A stretch of DNA of 64,000 bases from Candidatus Methylacidiphilum fumarolicum (GTDB lineage Bacteria > Verrucomicrobiota > Verrucomicrobiia > Methylacidiphilales > Methylacidiphilaceae): assembly GCF_949774925.1 (NCBI RefSeq), contig NZ_OX458932.1, positions 2,108,001 to 2,172,000 of the forward strand, read 5' to 3'. The translations under genes were made by a program, and so were the position numbers. Below are positions 1-9,632 of this stretch, in pieces. How positions within the stretch are numbered: position 1 is the first letter of the stretch; the number at the start of each line of letters is the position of its first letter. Below the pieces are notes generated by a model. The model did no database searches. It was not told the DNA's origin and worked only from the letters and a program-made list of their open reading frames with translations.

Positions 1-1
1 G

Positions 2-811
2 CTGATCGTTGCCATAGCTGGACCTGCCGTCAATATCATTCTAGCACTATTCCTATACCTCATTATGGTCATAGTTGGAATTCCCATCGATGCTAAACAG
101 CCAGACATGATCCATGGCAACATCCTGGCTCAATTTTTTTGGACGAATATCATTTTAGCTGGATTTAATCTCATACCTGCTTTCCCAATGGATGGCGGCA
201 GAATTTTACGTGGGCTTTTAGGAATTAAGATGGATTTTCTGCACGCTACCCGAATAGCCGCTTCGGTTGGTCAAACGATTGCTTTGGCTTTTGGATTTAT
301 TGGACTTTTTACCAATCCTTTTCTTATTCTAATTGCTCTATTCGTATGGTTTGGAGCTTCTCAAGAAGCAAACTTAGCTCAGGTCAAATTTACTCTTAGT
401 AAAACCACTATCAGCCATCTTATGCTCCGGGAATTCCACGTTCTTTCACCTACAGACACTTTAGCAAAGGCTATCGAAATCACTCTCGCTACCCAACAGC
501 ATGATTTCCCCGTCGTGGAGAACAACAAACTGGTTGGGATGCTCTACAGGGCAGATCTGCTCATGGGCTTGATGCAAAAGGGCCAGGATGCTTTCGTAGA
601 GGAAGTCATGACCAGAGAGTTTGTAGTCGTTGAATCTTCTGATAAAGCCGAAGAGGTGTTCTCCAAACTCCAATCTATTCCCTATGCCACCATTCCCGTG
701 ACAGAGAAAGGAGAACTTGTCGGGTTGTTGACTAAGGAAAACATCGCTGAATTTTTGATGTTTCATACGGCTATGACAGAACGAAAAACCAGATCCTTTT
801 TTGAGACATAA
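2..811 (+). CDS. Site-2-type M50 metalloprotease with CBS pair (5' end missing)
   Basis: Membrane metalloprotease of the M50 (S2P/SpoIVFB) family, C-terminal part only; the reading frame is open from base 2 and the HExxH zinc site lies upstream of the window. Visible are the family AGPAVN segment in a membrane helix, a second hydrophobic stretch, and the third zinc-ligand motif PMDGGR near base 190. After two more membrane segments come two CBS domains (roughly bases 415-570 and 600-760), as in the CBS-containing M50 subfamily, which probably sense adenine nucleotides. Substrate unknown. It is followed after 109 bp by ackA with no terminator that I can see. Confidence 0.88.
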   Translation: MIVAIAGPAVNIILALFLYLIMVIVGIPIDAKQPDMIHGNILAQFFWTNIILAGFNLIPAFPMDGGRILRGLLGIKMDFLHATRIAASVGQTIALAFGFIGLFTNPFLILIALFVWFGASQEANLAQVKFTLSKTTISHLMLREFHVLSPTDTLAKAIEITLATQQHDFPVVENNKLVGMLYRADLLMGLMQKGQDAFVEEVMTREFVVVESSDKAEEVFSKLQSIPYATIPVTEKGELVGLLTKENIAEFLMFHTAMTERKTRSFFET

Positions 812-920
812 AAGAAGCATGCGCTATACTAGATCTGAAAGAAGCTTTTATGATAGAAAGCCTTTCCCTAACAAGTCCATTCATGTCCCTTCTTGCTTTA
901 AAAATTGTCTTGAATGAACC

Positions 921-2114
921 ATGAAAGACAAACAAGCCTTAATTCTTACAGTCAATAGCGGCTCAACAAGCATTAAAATAAGTATTTTTGATTCGGAAAC
1001 TGAATCTCTTGTTCTGCATGGAACAATAGAAAGAATCGGAATAACAAATAGCCTTTTCCAATTCAGAAATAGAGAGGGAGAAATACTTGCTGAAGAGCTT
1101 CTCCAATTGAAAGACCATGATGAAGCAATAGCCAAGCTCTTTTCCTTTCTCAAAAAGCATAGGCTAGAATCGTCTCTTTTGGCTGTGGGACATAGAATAG
1201 TGCATGGTGGACAACTTTTCCAGGAGCCCCGACTCGTTACATCTGAAATGTTGGAAAACTTAAAAGAACTTATCCCTCTTGCCCCAGATCATTTGCCAAG
1301 CCAAATTTTGGCCATAGAATCATTTCGCAAACACATTCCACAGACTAAGAATATCTGCTGTTTTGATACAGCCTTTCACAAAACAATCCCCCATTATGCC
1401 CGCCACTATGCCCTTCCAAAGTCCTTAAGAAACATGGGGATTGTTCGATATGGATTTCACGGCCTTTCTTGTGAGTACGTCATGGAGGAGCTACAGGAAA
1501 AAGAAAAAGAAAAAGCTTGGGGCAAAATCATTATCGCCCATCTTGGAGGAGGAGCCAGTCTGACGGCTGTCTATAACGGCCAAAGCATTGATACAACCAT
1601 GGGATTTTCTCCTCTTTCTGGTTTAATCATGGGAACTCGATGTGGAGATCTCGATCCTGGAGCCGTTCTCTATTTGATAAAGGAAAAAGGGTTTAGAGCA
1701 ACAGAACTTTATGAGTTGTTAAACAAGCAATCCGGATTGCTTGGCTTAAGCGGGAAAAGTCCAAATATGAAGGATCTTCTTGAAGATTCAACGAAAGAAG
1801 CCAAAGAGGCGGTAGATACCTTTGTCTATCAAGCAAAGAAATTTTTGGGGGCATTCATTACTATCCTCAATGGATTGGATATTCTTGTATTTACAGGGGG
1901 GATTGGAGAAAATTCTGCTCAGATCCGAGAAAAAATATGTAAAAATCTGGATTTTTGGGCCATCCAGCTTGATCCCATAAAAAACCAAGCCCATAACGAA
2001 ATTATTTCGACAGAAAAGTCTACGGCTAAAATTCGAATCGTAAAAACCAACGAAGAGTTGATCATCGCAAGAAGAACCCGCCAACTATTAAGGCAAGGAA
2101 CTTTAACATTATGA
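921..2114 (+). CDS. ackA: Acetate kinase
   Basis: Interconverts acetate + ATP and acetyl phosphate + ADP in the cytoplasm. The 397-aa length is normal for the family. Signature pieces seen in order: NSGSTSIK at the N-terminus, GHRIVHGG (substrate Arg), FDTAFH (catalytic Asp), YGFHGLS (His), AHLGGGAS, GTRCGDLDPG (transition-state Arg), and GGIGENS followed by TNEE near the C-terminus. All expected catalytic residues are present. No phosphotransacetylase gene lies next to it, so acetyl phosphate may come from elsewhere, for example a phosphoketolase or a distant pta (inference). ATG start at 921. Confidence 0.95.
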   Translation: MKDKQALILTVNSGSTSIKISIFDSETESLVLHGTIERIGITNSLFQFRNREGEILAEELLQLKDHDEAIAKLFSFLKKHRLESSLLAVGHRIVHGGQLFQEPRLVTSEMLENLKELIPLAPDHLPSQILAIESFRKHIPQTKNICCFDTAFHKTIPHYARHYALPKSLRNMGIVRYGFHGLSCEYVMEELQEKEKEKAWGKIIIAHLGGGASLTAVYNGQSIDTTMGFSPLSGLIMGTRCGDLDPGAVLYLIKEKGFRATELYELLNKQSGLLGLSGKSPNMKDLLEDSTKEAKEAVDTFVYQAKKFLGAFITILNGLDILVFTGGIGENSAQIREKICKNLDFWAIQLDPIKNQAHNEIISTEKSTAKIRIVKTNEELIIARRTRQLLRQGTLTL

Positions 2115-2404
2115 ATTTTTTTTATTTTTTACCAAAAACTTTCTTGTTTCCTTGGATTTTCTTTTATTCTATCAATCATTAAGCTTTAAAAGCTATTTTT
2201 TGTAGGGACCCATTGAATGATCGAGCTAGAGCAGAGACAATTTACTTGCAGCTTCATAAACAATCATAGGTCCGCTGCTTAAATGCAGGAACATTAAAAC
2301 ACATTGGATCGATGAGAAAGCTTCAAAGTCTAACAATAAGAAGACCAAACAGTTTCATGAATAGCCTATCTATTTGTTGAATAACACAGCCAGAGAATAG
2401 CCCT

Positions 2405-3730
2405 GTGAAAAACATTGTCTTTTTTTTGTTTTTTGCTTTTTTATCCAGTTTTTCCTATTCTTTCCCTTCTGAAGATTCTCTTCCAGAAGTCTTATCCGAT
2501 TCCTTGCCTCCTTCCGCCATTTTTGATCTGAGAATAGGCTCACTATCCGAAACGAAATTTCGTGGGGAAGTAGAAGCCTTATTCGATTCGATTCAATGGA
2601 TAACGCCTAAGGAAATCAAAAACGTCTTGCTTTTTATTGAACCGTATTTTTGGTCTGCTCTTTTGAAAAAAGAACCTGCTCCAAACACCTTCTTATTGCT
2701 TGACGAGCCTTTCGGTTTTGCTGGCGGAAACGGTACCTGGAAGACGATAAATCCAAACAAAGACAACTTTCTTCTTTTCCGTTTTGGAAAATGGATCCTA
2801 TGGCTTGAAGGAAATGGAAACAATGGAAAACGACAGCATACCACACTCATAGCCACAGAAATAAAAGATACTGGTGATCCTAGCCCCATTTATTTCCATT
2901 ATTTTCAAGGACAATACCCAAAAATTAAAAGCATTGTTCCTTTTAGATACGTTGATCCAGAGGAGAACAAAAGTGTGGATTGCATAGGGATCTCATCGGA
3001 AGACCAGGACAAAGGAACAATCATCGAAGCTTTCGAGCTTGAAAGTCAAGAAAGGATCCTCCGGTTAGAGGAAAATGAACTGACGGAAAGTTCTCCCGAT
3101 TGGGAATGGTTGCTAACCTCTGATTTTGATTTCATGCCCATTAGATTGTTAGATCCCAAGGATCCTTCTAGTCCTGATACTCCCTTAGCCGTTACTATAA
3201 GACCTGAGAAAGCAAATAATCTATTGAACAGTTCGCTTTCTAGCCTACTCCATAAAAAAGGAGAAGTGATTCTTTTTGATAGAAAGGAAAATTCAACCAA
3301 GATAAAAGATACCGAAGGGGCAAGCTTCCCGCGACTTAGCCCCGATGGGACCGTTGGATGGATCCAAAAAAACCACCTAGTTCTCTATCGCTATGGTCGG
3401 GTTTTTCAATACTTTCCATTTGAAGGAAATTTTTCTTTGAATTGGTGCTTCAGTAATCATGGCAAAGAAATTTGTCTTTATTCCAGGAAACCCTCAAAAC
3501 GAATCTATCGCCTCCTGTTAGCCTCCAATTTATTTCTCTATTGGCTACCAGAATTAGAATTAAATACACAACTACCTTTCTCCTTTGAAGAAATCTTCTC
3601 TAAATATGATGTCCATTCCGGAATGCTTCTTGAAAGAATAGTGTCAAGGATAGGCTCTCCAACGGATTCTATACCCCCCCCTTCTTGGGTCAAAGCCCTG
3701 AAGGCGTTAAACCAATTTTATTTTGAATGA
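2405..3730 (+). CDS. Secreted protein of unknown function, possible beta-propeller
   Basis: 441 aa starting with GTG at 2405, chosen because the signal peptide begins immediately (MKNIVFF, a hydrophobic core, then a cleavage region near SYSFPSE). The mature part has repeated short blocks rich in aromatic and charged residues; a stretch near residues 310-345 (FPRLSPDGTVGW, then LVLYRYGR) resembles a TolB/PD40-like propeller blade. No catalytic motif seen. It lies 290 bp after ackA; that gap has only a weak AT-rich hairpin near 2182-2202. Probably periplasmic; function not recognised. Confidence 0.7.
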   Translation: MKNIVFFLFFAFLSSFSYSFPSEDSLPEVLSDSLPPSAIFDLRIGSLSETKFRGEVEALFDSIQWITPKEIKNVLLFIEPYFWSALLKKEPAPNTFLLLDEPFGFAGGNGTWKTINPNKDNFLLFRFGKWILWLEGNGNNGKRQHTTLIATEIKDTGDPSPIYFHYFQGQYPKIKSIVPFRYVDPEENKSVDCIGISSEDQDKGTIIEAFELESQERILRLEENELTESSPDWEWLLTSDFDFMPIRLLDPKDPSSPDTPLAVTIRPEKANNLLNSSLSSLLHKKGEVILFDRKENSTKIKDTEGASFPRLSPDGTVGWIQKNHLVLYRYGRVFQYFPFEGNFSLNWCFSNHGKEICLYSRKPSKRIYRLLLASNLFLYWLPELELNTQLPFSFEEIFSKYDVHSGMLLERIVSRIGSPTDSIPPPSWVKALKALNQFYFE

Positions 3731-3807
3731 AATATTTTGAATGAAATATTCAAAGAGAATGAATCTAGCATTCTTGAATCTTAGCCAATAGATGCTAGAT
3801 TATATAA

Positions 3808-5037
3808 GTGGAGTCCATAGAATCCTATAGGAAGGATTTTCCTATCCTTTCTCTAAAAATTAATGATTATCCGCTTATTTATTTTGACAACGCAGCCACT
3901 TCTCAAAAGCCGCTCTGCGTGATCGAAGCTTTATCTAATTTTTTTTTATCAACCAATGCGAATGTTCACAGAGGACTCCATGAATTAAGTAGTCGAGCTA
4001 CGGAACTTTTAGAGGCATCCCGAGCCACCATCGCGCGGTTTATCAATGCCAGAAGTCAGGATGAGATTGTATTTACAAGAGGAACTACAGAATCGATTAA
4101 TCTGGTTGCTGCCTCATTAGGTTCCCTTTTTAAAGCCGGAGATGGTATCCTCTTAACCGAAATGGAGCATCATTCGAACCTGATACCATGGCAACAGCTA
4201 GCTAAAAAAAATGGATTACGCCTGTTCTTCCTTCCAATCGATGGGAGAGAAGGAAATCTTCTGTGGACTTCACTAGAAGAGTTTCTCATTAAAAATCGGA
4301 TAGTTATTTTCTCTTTTACTCATGTATCAAATACATTGGGTGTTATTAATCCAGTCGAATCTCTCTGTGCAATTGCTAGAAAATTAGGGGTCATTACTCT
4401 TGTTGATGCGGCTCAAAGCGCTGGCCATAGGCCACTTGACGTGCAAAAAATAGGCTGTGATTTTCTTGCCTTTTCTGGTCATAAAATGTGTGGACCTACT
4501 GGTATTGGAGTCTTGTATGGAAGGAAGGAGCTACTCGAAAAGATGCCTCCCTTTCAATATGGAGGGAACATGGTTTTGGATACGGATTTCTTCGAAAGCC
4601 GATGGAAAGAACCTCCTCACAAATTTGAAGCTGGGACGCTACCGATAGCCGAAGCAATTTGTTTAAAGACAGCCATTGATTATCTTTGTCAAATAGGGCT
4701 AGAAAAAATCGCTCTTCATGATGAACAAATTGCTAGCTACGCCTACAACCAAATCTCCTCTCTACCCTGTATCATTCCTTTAGGCCCTACAAAAAAGAGA
4801 GCTGGAATTGTGACCTTTGCGGTTAAAGGATTGCATCCTCACGACTTTATTACCTATTGTGACCGTTATGGTGTGGCGTTGCGCGGCGGCCATCATTGCA
4901 ATAAACCATTGCTGTCAAAATTGGGAATCAATTCAGCCATTCGTGCTAGTTTTTATTTTTATAACACTAAATCGGAAGTCGATCGATTCATTGAGATTAT
5001 CGATAAATGTCTTCGATTCTTTAAATTAATCGGCTAA
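3808..5037 (+). CDS. sufS: Cysteine desulfurase, SufS type
   Basis: PLP enzyme that takes sulfur from cysteine for Fe-S cluster assembly. 409 aa from a GTG start at 3808. The PLP lysine is in FSGHKMCGPTG, the pyridine-ring Asp in LVDAAQSAGH, and the persulfide Cys in RGGHHCNKP near residue 363, the position and context of SufS/CsdA rather than IscS. Followed after 15 bp by the scaffold gene sufU, matching the SufS-SufU pairing of Gram-positive-type SUF systems. No sufBCD in the window. Confidence 0.95.
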   Translation: MESIESYRKDFPILSLKINDYPLIYFDNAATSQKPLCVIEALSNFFLSTNANVHRGLHELSSRATELLEASRATIARFINARSQDEIVFTRGTTESINLVAASLGSLFKAGDGILLTEMEHHSNLIPWQQLAKKNGLRLFFLPIDGREGNLLWTSLEEFLIKNRIVIFSFTHVSNTLGVINPVESLCAIARKLGVITLVDAAQSAGHRPLDVQKIGCDFLAFSGHKMCGPTGIGVLYGRKELLEKMPPFQYGGNMVLDTDFFESRWKEPPHKFEAGTLPIAEAICLKTAIDYLCQIGLEKIALHDEQIASYAYNQISSLPCIIPLGPTKKRAGIVTFAVKGLHPHDFITYCDRYGVALRGGHHCNKPLLSKLGINSAIRASFYFYNTKSEVDRFIEIIDKCLRFFKLIG

Positions 5038-5052
5038 CAAATAGGAATTGTT

Positions 5053-5475
5053 ATGGATTTAGAAGATCTTTATCAAGAGATCCTATTGGACCATTCCCGT
5101 TATCCACGCAACTTTGGGAAACCAGAAGGCCAATACTTAGAAGCCGAAGGAACTAATCCAAGTTGCGGGGATACTATTCAACTTTTCATAAGCATCAATG
5201 ATTCCAATCAGATTATTGAACGCGTTCAGTTCCTTGGCAGAGGTTGTGCAATCTCCATAGCTTCAGCTTCTTTAATGACTGAAATTGTTCAATCCAAAAA
5301 AGTAGAAGAGGTTATAGGTATAAAAAATACATTACAGCTCTTCTTAACGAGCAAAGAAACAGTCGATGATTCGGTGCTTGGGGAATTATCCTGTCTAAAA
5401 GGTGTTAGGCATTTTCCTGCTAGAGTTAAATGCGCTCTGCTCCCATGGCATGCGTTAGCCAAAGTTATCCAGTAG
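5053..5475 (+). CDS. sufU: SufU-type Fe-S scaffold / sulfur acceptor
   Basis: IscU-like zinc protein that accepts persulfide sulfur from SufS. The 140-aa sequence opens with MDLEDLYQEIILDH-like residues typical of SufU and keeps the three metal-ligand cysteines (NPSCGD, GRGCAIS, RVKCALLPW). The insertion between the second and third cysteines, a SufU hallmark compared with IscU, is present around residues 85-115. Fifteen bases after sufS, so co-transcribed. Confidence 0.94.
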   Translation: MDLEDLYQEILLDHSRYPRNFGKPEGQYLEAEGTNPSCGDTIQLFISINDSNQIIERVQFLGRGCAISIASASLMTEIVQSKKVEEVIGIKNTLQLFLTSKETVDDSVLGELSCLKGVRHFPARVKCALLPWHALAKVIQ

Positions 5476-5612
5476 GCCCTTATACTTTGAAGGCCAGTCT
5501 CTAGGAGAGAATAGTGGGAACAGCCATGAAATGTGTGTTAATTCCCTCAAAGATCCAATCGGGTGATATGCCATAATGTTAGAGGAAAGGTCTTTTCCAA
5601 AAATGGGAGGAA

Positions 5613-6014
5613 TTATTGGGGAAGATATCGAATAAGAAGGGCTGAATAAACTGTTTCTGTAGTGCCCTGGCCTATTTTTGTTACATAGAGGGTATCGCCT
5701 ACATACTGCCTTTCTTTAACAAGAACAATCAGTGCATCTGCATGTCTTTGTTTTGCTAATTTGACTAAACCTCGAAGAGTGGATCCCTTTTCAAAGGGCC
5801 CATTACCTCTTTTTTCTGAAAGGGTCCCATAAACCTTATATGGTCGATTAGGTCTGCCTTGCATCCAAACATCCATGCCATCGATACGGTGCTTTCTCCC
5901 AGATCCCATCCCCAACCGATAGATATACCCTTCTTCTGGAAGATACTCTGAAGAAACACAGCCAAGAGAAAAAAAAAGAAAAAAAACCAACAAAAAGCAA
6001 AGTTGATTTCTCAT
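5613..6014 (-). CDS. Small putative lipoprotein
   Basis: 133 aa. The N-terminus is a signal sequence ending in a lipobox-like SLGC (Cys about residue 19), so the protein should be lipid-anchored in an envelope membrane. The rest has a YKVYGTLSEK segment and a segment around KQRHADALIVL. This resembles small stress-related lipoproteins in which a buried Ala-Asp-Ala-Leu strand follows a helix, but I cannot name a family. Divergent from the gene starting at 6086 with a 71-bp gap. Confidence 0.7.
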   Translation of the reverse strand: MRNQLCFLLVFFLFFSLGCVSSEYLPEEGYIYRLGMGSGRKHRIDGMDVWMQGRPNRPYKVYGTLSEKRGNGPFEKGSTLRGLVKLAKQRHADALIVLVKERQYVGDTLYVTKIGQGTTETVYSALLIRYLPQ

Positions 6015-6085
6015 TGTTTTAATTATTAATTACTTCAGCAACGATCTGAAAGGAAATCCTGGTTGTTTTAGGTTTTTGATTAAAA

Positions 6086-6499
6086 ATGGGTTCCATTCCT
6101 TTTGTGTGGAGCCCTATAGTAGAAGCCACTGATGCAAAGCATATGATTTTTTCAGAACCTTCATTATCATTTGCCACTTTCAACGAAGATAGTCTTTCTT
6201 TTAGGGAAAAATTTTTACATTGGCTTACCGAACATTTAAAATGGATTCCTCTAGAAAAATATTGTGAGGAGGGATGGCCCTCTGAACAGATTCAACTGAT
6301 TATAGAACGATGTCATTTCCGTCCCAGTTCTATCGAAGTAGAATTTACAGCACTTTTTGATGAGTGCATTTCTTCTTGTTGCCATCTTGGCGCAGAAATA
6401 GAAGAAAGTGGATTTTATTCAATCCCAAGAAGAGGATCTTTTCTTTGTTTTATAGACCGAAAAAATGGCACCTTCACCATCCAATCATTGGAACAATAA
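6086..6499 (+). CDS. Conserved-looking hypothetical protein upstream of mfd
   Basis: 137 aa, no signal peptide or membrane segment. Composition is acidic with several aromatic residues and a Cys pair (SSCCHLG, residues about 101-107). No family recognised. Its stop at 6499 lies just before the likely mfd start at 6531, and no other start signal lies between them, so the two genes probably form one transcript. A product of unknown role co-expressed with the repair factor is the most that can be said. Confidence 0.6.
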   Translation: MGSIPFVWSPIVEATDAKHMIFSEPSLSFATFNEDSLSFREKFLHWLTEHLKWIPLEKYCEEGWPSEQIQLIIERCHFRPSSIEVEFTALFDECISSCCHLGAEIEESGFYSIPRRGSFLCFIDRKNGTFTIQSLEQ

Positions 6500-6530
6500 T
6501 ACTATCGGGATCCAAGGGAAGAAAAAAGAA

Positions 6531-9500
6531 ATGACCTTTTCTCCTACCAAGTGGTTGAACCATCCCTTGTTAAGACAACAACACAAGCGGTTAATAAAAG
6601 GAGGAAATTGGAGCATCGAATGCTTACCCACTTCCGCGCAATCCTTTTTTCTTGCCTCCTTTATAGCCAACTCTCATTTGCCCACTTTGGTCATAGCAGA
6701 AAGCATTAAAAAGGTCAATGAATTGGCCATTGGATTGGAATGTTGGGGAAGCCCTTACATAGTCTTTCCTGAAATTGAACCTGTGTCGATGGAAAGCTTA
6801 CCTGATCCATTGTTGATGGCCGAAAGGCTAAGAGCAGCATATAGTCTGCTCAATTTTTTTTCCGGGGCTATCCTGACCACAGAGTTAGCTTTAGAAGAGC
6901 CTCTACCCTCTCCTAGTTTATTGCAAGAAAAGCGTTTTAGGATTGTTCCTGGGAAAACGACTGACAGATTTGCTCTGATCGAGCGGCTCATTGAAGCTGG
7001 TTATGAAAGAGTTGATACGGTAGACAACCGAGGCCAATTAGCTGTCCGAGGATCGATTGTAGACTTTTTTTCTTGGGATGGCGTCTTTCCTTTGAGAACG
7101 GAATGGGAAGGCAATCAAATCATCTCGCTAAGACAATTCCATCCTATTACACAACGCTCTTTTAAGCCCCTTGAAGAAGCTTTTCTTTCTCTTATCAATG
7201 CTGAGGACATTAGCAAGGGAAAAGCATCGCTTTACGATTACTTGCCCAAAATGACCACCATATTTTGGTCAAAGGCACCGGAAGTTGCGATGCCAGACAT
7301 AGATATCCATTTCGAAAGCCATATTTTACTGGATGCCCCCAAAGGTGATTGGTTCCATCAAGAAAGACGATGGGAATTATTTCTATCTCAACTCACTCAA
7401 TGGATTGAAAAAAAATGGGAGATCGTCATTTTTGTTAACAATGAAGGGGAAGAAAGCCGATTAAAAGAAATTCTATCCAATCAGGGAATTGGTATCGAAT
7501 CGATCTTTTTTTCAAAAAGCCCCCTTCTCAAAGGCTTTTCATGGCCCGCAGCGAAACTTGCCATCCTAACCGATGCAGAAATTTTTGGTAGGTACCAAAA
7601 TCAGAAGATTTGCTTACGTAACCAAGAAACGAATGATGCCCTTGAAAAATACTTGACTGGGGAGATCTCCGAACAGTGGAAAGATGGAGATTATGTCGTG
7701 CATTTGCAGCATGGTATATGCCGGTTTAGAGGAATAAAGAGCATGGATGGAACAAACAGTGAAATGATCGAGCTTGAATTCGACCAAAAAGCTAAGCTCT
7801 TCGTTCCTATTGATCAAGCTTATCTGATTTCTCGGTATATTGGAGGAACCAAAAAACAGCCAAAACTCGATTCGTTAGGTGGCACAAGGTGGCTACGAGC
7901 AAAAATCGCTACAGAAAAAGCGGTATCGGATCTTGCCGAAAGAATGCTTAAAATTAATGCAGAAAGAGAAGTTCTTGAGGGGTTCTCTTTCCCCAAAGAC
8001 GACCATTGGCAAAGAGAATTTGAAGAGTCTTTTATTTATGAAGAGACAGCCGATCAGCTCAAAGCAATAGAAGAAACAAAACGAGATATGGAAAGCAAAC
8101 GGCCAATGGATAGGCTCATCTGCGGGGATGTTGGATTTGGCAAAACGGAAGTTGCCATTCGGGCAATCTTCAAAGCTGTCATGGGAGGCAAACAAGCTGC
8201 GCTGCTGGCGCCTACTACTGTTCTTGCAAAACAACATTTTCAAACGCTTTCTGAACGTTTTGCTGATTATCCCATTCAGACCGCTTTGCTCTGTCGATTG
8301 ATAAAAAATAGTGAAGAAAAAGAAATACTTGCAGGGCTTAAAAACGGATCCATTGACGTGGTGATTGGAACGCACAGACTGCTTTCTGCTGACGTCGCAT
8401 TTAAAGATCTTGGATTAATCGTCATTGACGAAGAACAACGCTTTGGCGTGCTCCAAAAAGAAAAATGGAAAGATACATTTCGACTCATTGATGTTCTCAG
8501 TCTTTCGGCAACACCAATCCCACGAACGCTTTATTTAGCATTGGCTGGAGCCAGAGATATGAGTTTAATCGAAACTCCTCCCCCCAATCGTTATCCTATC
8601 GAGACGATTGTGAGCGCCTATGACGAACGAATAATACGGCAAGCAATTGAGAGAGAATTAAATAGAGGAGGACAGGTGTATTTTCTTCATAATCGAATAC
8701 GAACCATTGAAAAAGTAGCCTCAAGGATAAAATCGCTTTTGCCCTCTGTAAAAATTGCCATAGGCCATGGAAGGATGAAAAAAAGCGAGCTAGAAGAAGT
8801 AATGGAAAGTTTTGTGAACGGACAGATCGATGTGCTGCTTGCCACAAGCATCATAGAAAACGGCTTGGATATTCCCAATGCTAACACCATCATCATTGAC
8901 CGAGCCGATCTTTTTGGTCTTGCCGACCTCTATCAGTTGAGAGGAAGAGTGGGGCGATCTAATCAAAAAGCCTACGCTTATCTGTTACTCCCAAGGGATT
9001 TATTCATTCAAGCCGACGCCAAGAAAAGAATTAAAGCCATGCAAGAACATTCTCAACTAGGTGTGGGCTTCCAGATAGCCTTAAGAGATCTAGAAATACG
9101 AGGCGCAGGCAATCTTTTAGGCACCTCTCAAAGTGGTCATATCGCCTCTGTTGGATTTGAACTCTACTGCAAACTACTCAAAAAAGCAGTCCAAAGACTT
9201 CAGGGTAAAGAAATCGATACTTTAACTGATTGTAAGGTCTCTTTAGATTTTTTACTTCCCGAGCCAGGAGGCGGCAGGCATGCCTTAGCTTTTATTCCAT
9301 TTACCTATATGGAAAGGAGGGAAGAGAGGCTACAAGCTTACAGACAGCTAGCTGAAGCACTCAGCATAGGGGAGCTAGAAGAAATCAAAAAAGGCTGGAA
9401 AGACCGGTTTGGTGCGTGGCCTGAACCTGTAGAAAACCTTTTTTCGATTACTGAAATCCGACTCATTGGAGCTGCCAAAGGCATAGAACGAATCGAATCG

Positions 9501-9632
9501 GACCAGGATAAATTAAAACTAATGAGGCATAGGGAGTATTTGTTTACAGCGCAAGGTAAATTCCCACGCTTGATCGAATCTGATACAAAGACTAAAATAA
9601 TGCAGATTAAGAAATGGTTAGAAGTCTTCTAA
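6531..9632 (+). CDS. mfd: Transcription-repair coupling factor
   Basis: SF2 DNA translocase that removes RNA polymerase stalled at lesions and recruits UvrA. From the ATG at 6531 (purine-rich AAGGGAAG upstream) the protein has 1033 aa; an in-frame ATG at 6465 would overlap the upstream gene and add 22 poorly conserved residues. Order seen: UvrB-homology region (residues 1-300), the CarD-like RNA-polymerase-interaction domain around YVVHLQHGICRF, Walker A GDVGFGKTE, Walker B DEEQ, SATPIPRT, motif VI QLRGRVGRS, then the C-terminal TRCF domain. Slightly shorter than the E. coli protein (1148 aa). Overlaps the next gene by 19 bp. Confidence 0.96.
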   Translation: MTFSPTKWLNHPLLRQQHKRLIKGGNWSIECLPTSAQSFFLASFIANSHLPTLVIAESIKKVNELAIGLECWGSPYIVFPEIEPVSMESLPDPLLMAERLRAAYSLLNFFSGAILTTELALEEPLPSPSLLQEKRFRIVPGKTTDRFALIERLIEAGYERVDTVDNRGQLAVRGSIVDFFSWDGVFPLRTEWEGNQIISLRQFHPITQRSFKPLEEAFLSLINAEDISKGKASLYDYLPKMTTIFWSKAPEVAMPDIDIHFESHILLDAPKGDWFHQERRWELFLSQLTQWIEKKWEIVIFVNNEGEESRLKEILSNQGIGIESIFFSKSPLLKGFSWPAAKLAILTDAEIFGRYQNQKICLRNQETNDALEKYLTGEISEQWKDGDYVVHLQHGICRFRGIKSMDGTNSEMIELEFDQKAKLFVPIDQAYLISRYIGGTKKQPKLDSLGGTRWLRAKIATEKAVSDLAERMLKINAEREVLEGFSFPKDDHWQREFEESFIYEETADQLKAIEETKRDMESKRPMDRLICGDVGFGKTEVAIRAIFKAVMGGKQAALLAPTTVLAKQHFQTLSERFADYPIQTALLCRLIKNSEEKEILAGLKNGSIDVVIGTHRLLSADVAFKDLGLIVIDEEQRFGVLQKEKWKDTFRLIDVLSLSATPIPRTLYLALAGARDMSLIETPPPNRYPIETIVSAYDERIIRQAIERELNRGGQVYFLHNRIRTIEKVASRIKSLLPSVKIAIGHGRMKKSELEEVMESFVNGQIDVLLATSIIENGLDIPNANTIIIDRADLFGLADLYQLRGRVGRSNQKAYAYLLLPRDLFIQADAKKRIKAMQEHSQLGVGFQIALRDLEIRGAGNLLGTSQSGHIASVGFELYCKLLKKAVQRLQGKEIDTLTDCKVSLDFLLPEPGGGRHALAFIPFTYMERREERLQAYRQLAEALSIGELEEIKKGWKDRFGAWPEPVENLFSITEIRLIGAAKGIERIESDQDKLKLMRHREYLFTAQGKFPRLIESDTKTKIMQIKKWLEVF

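Noticed and set aside
6465..6530. Upstream start of mfd
   Set aside because: It overlaps the previous gene and its 22 extra residues do not look conserved; ATG at 6531 has a better ribosome site.
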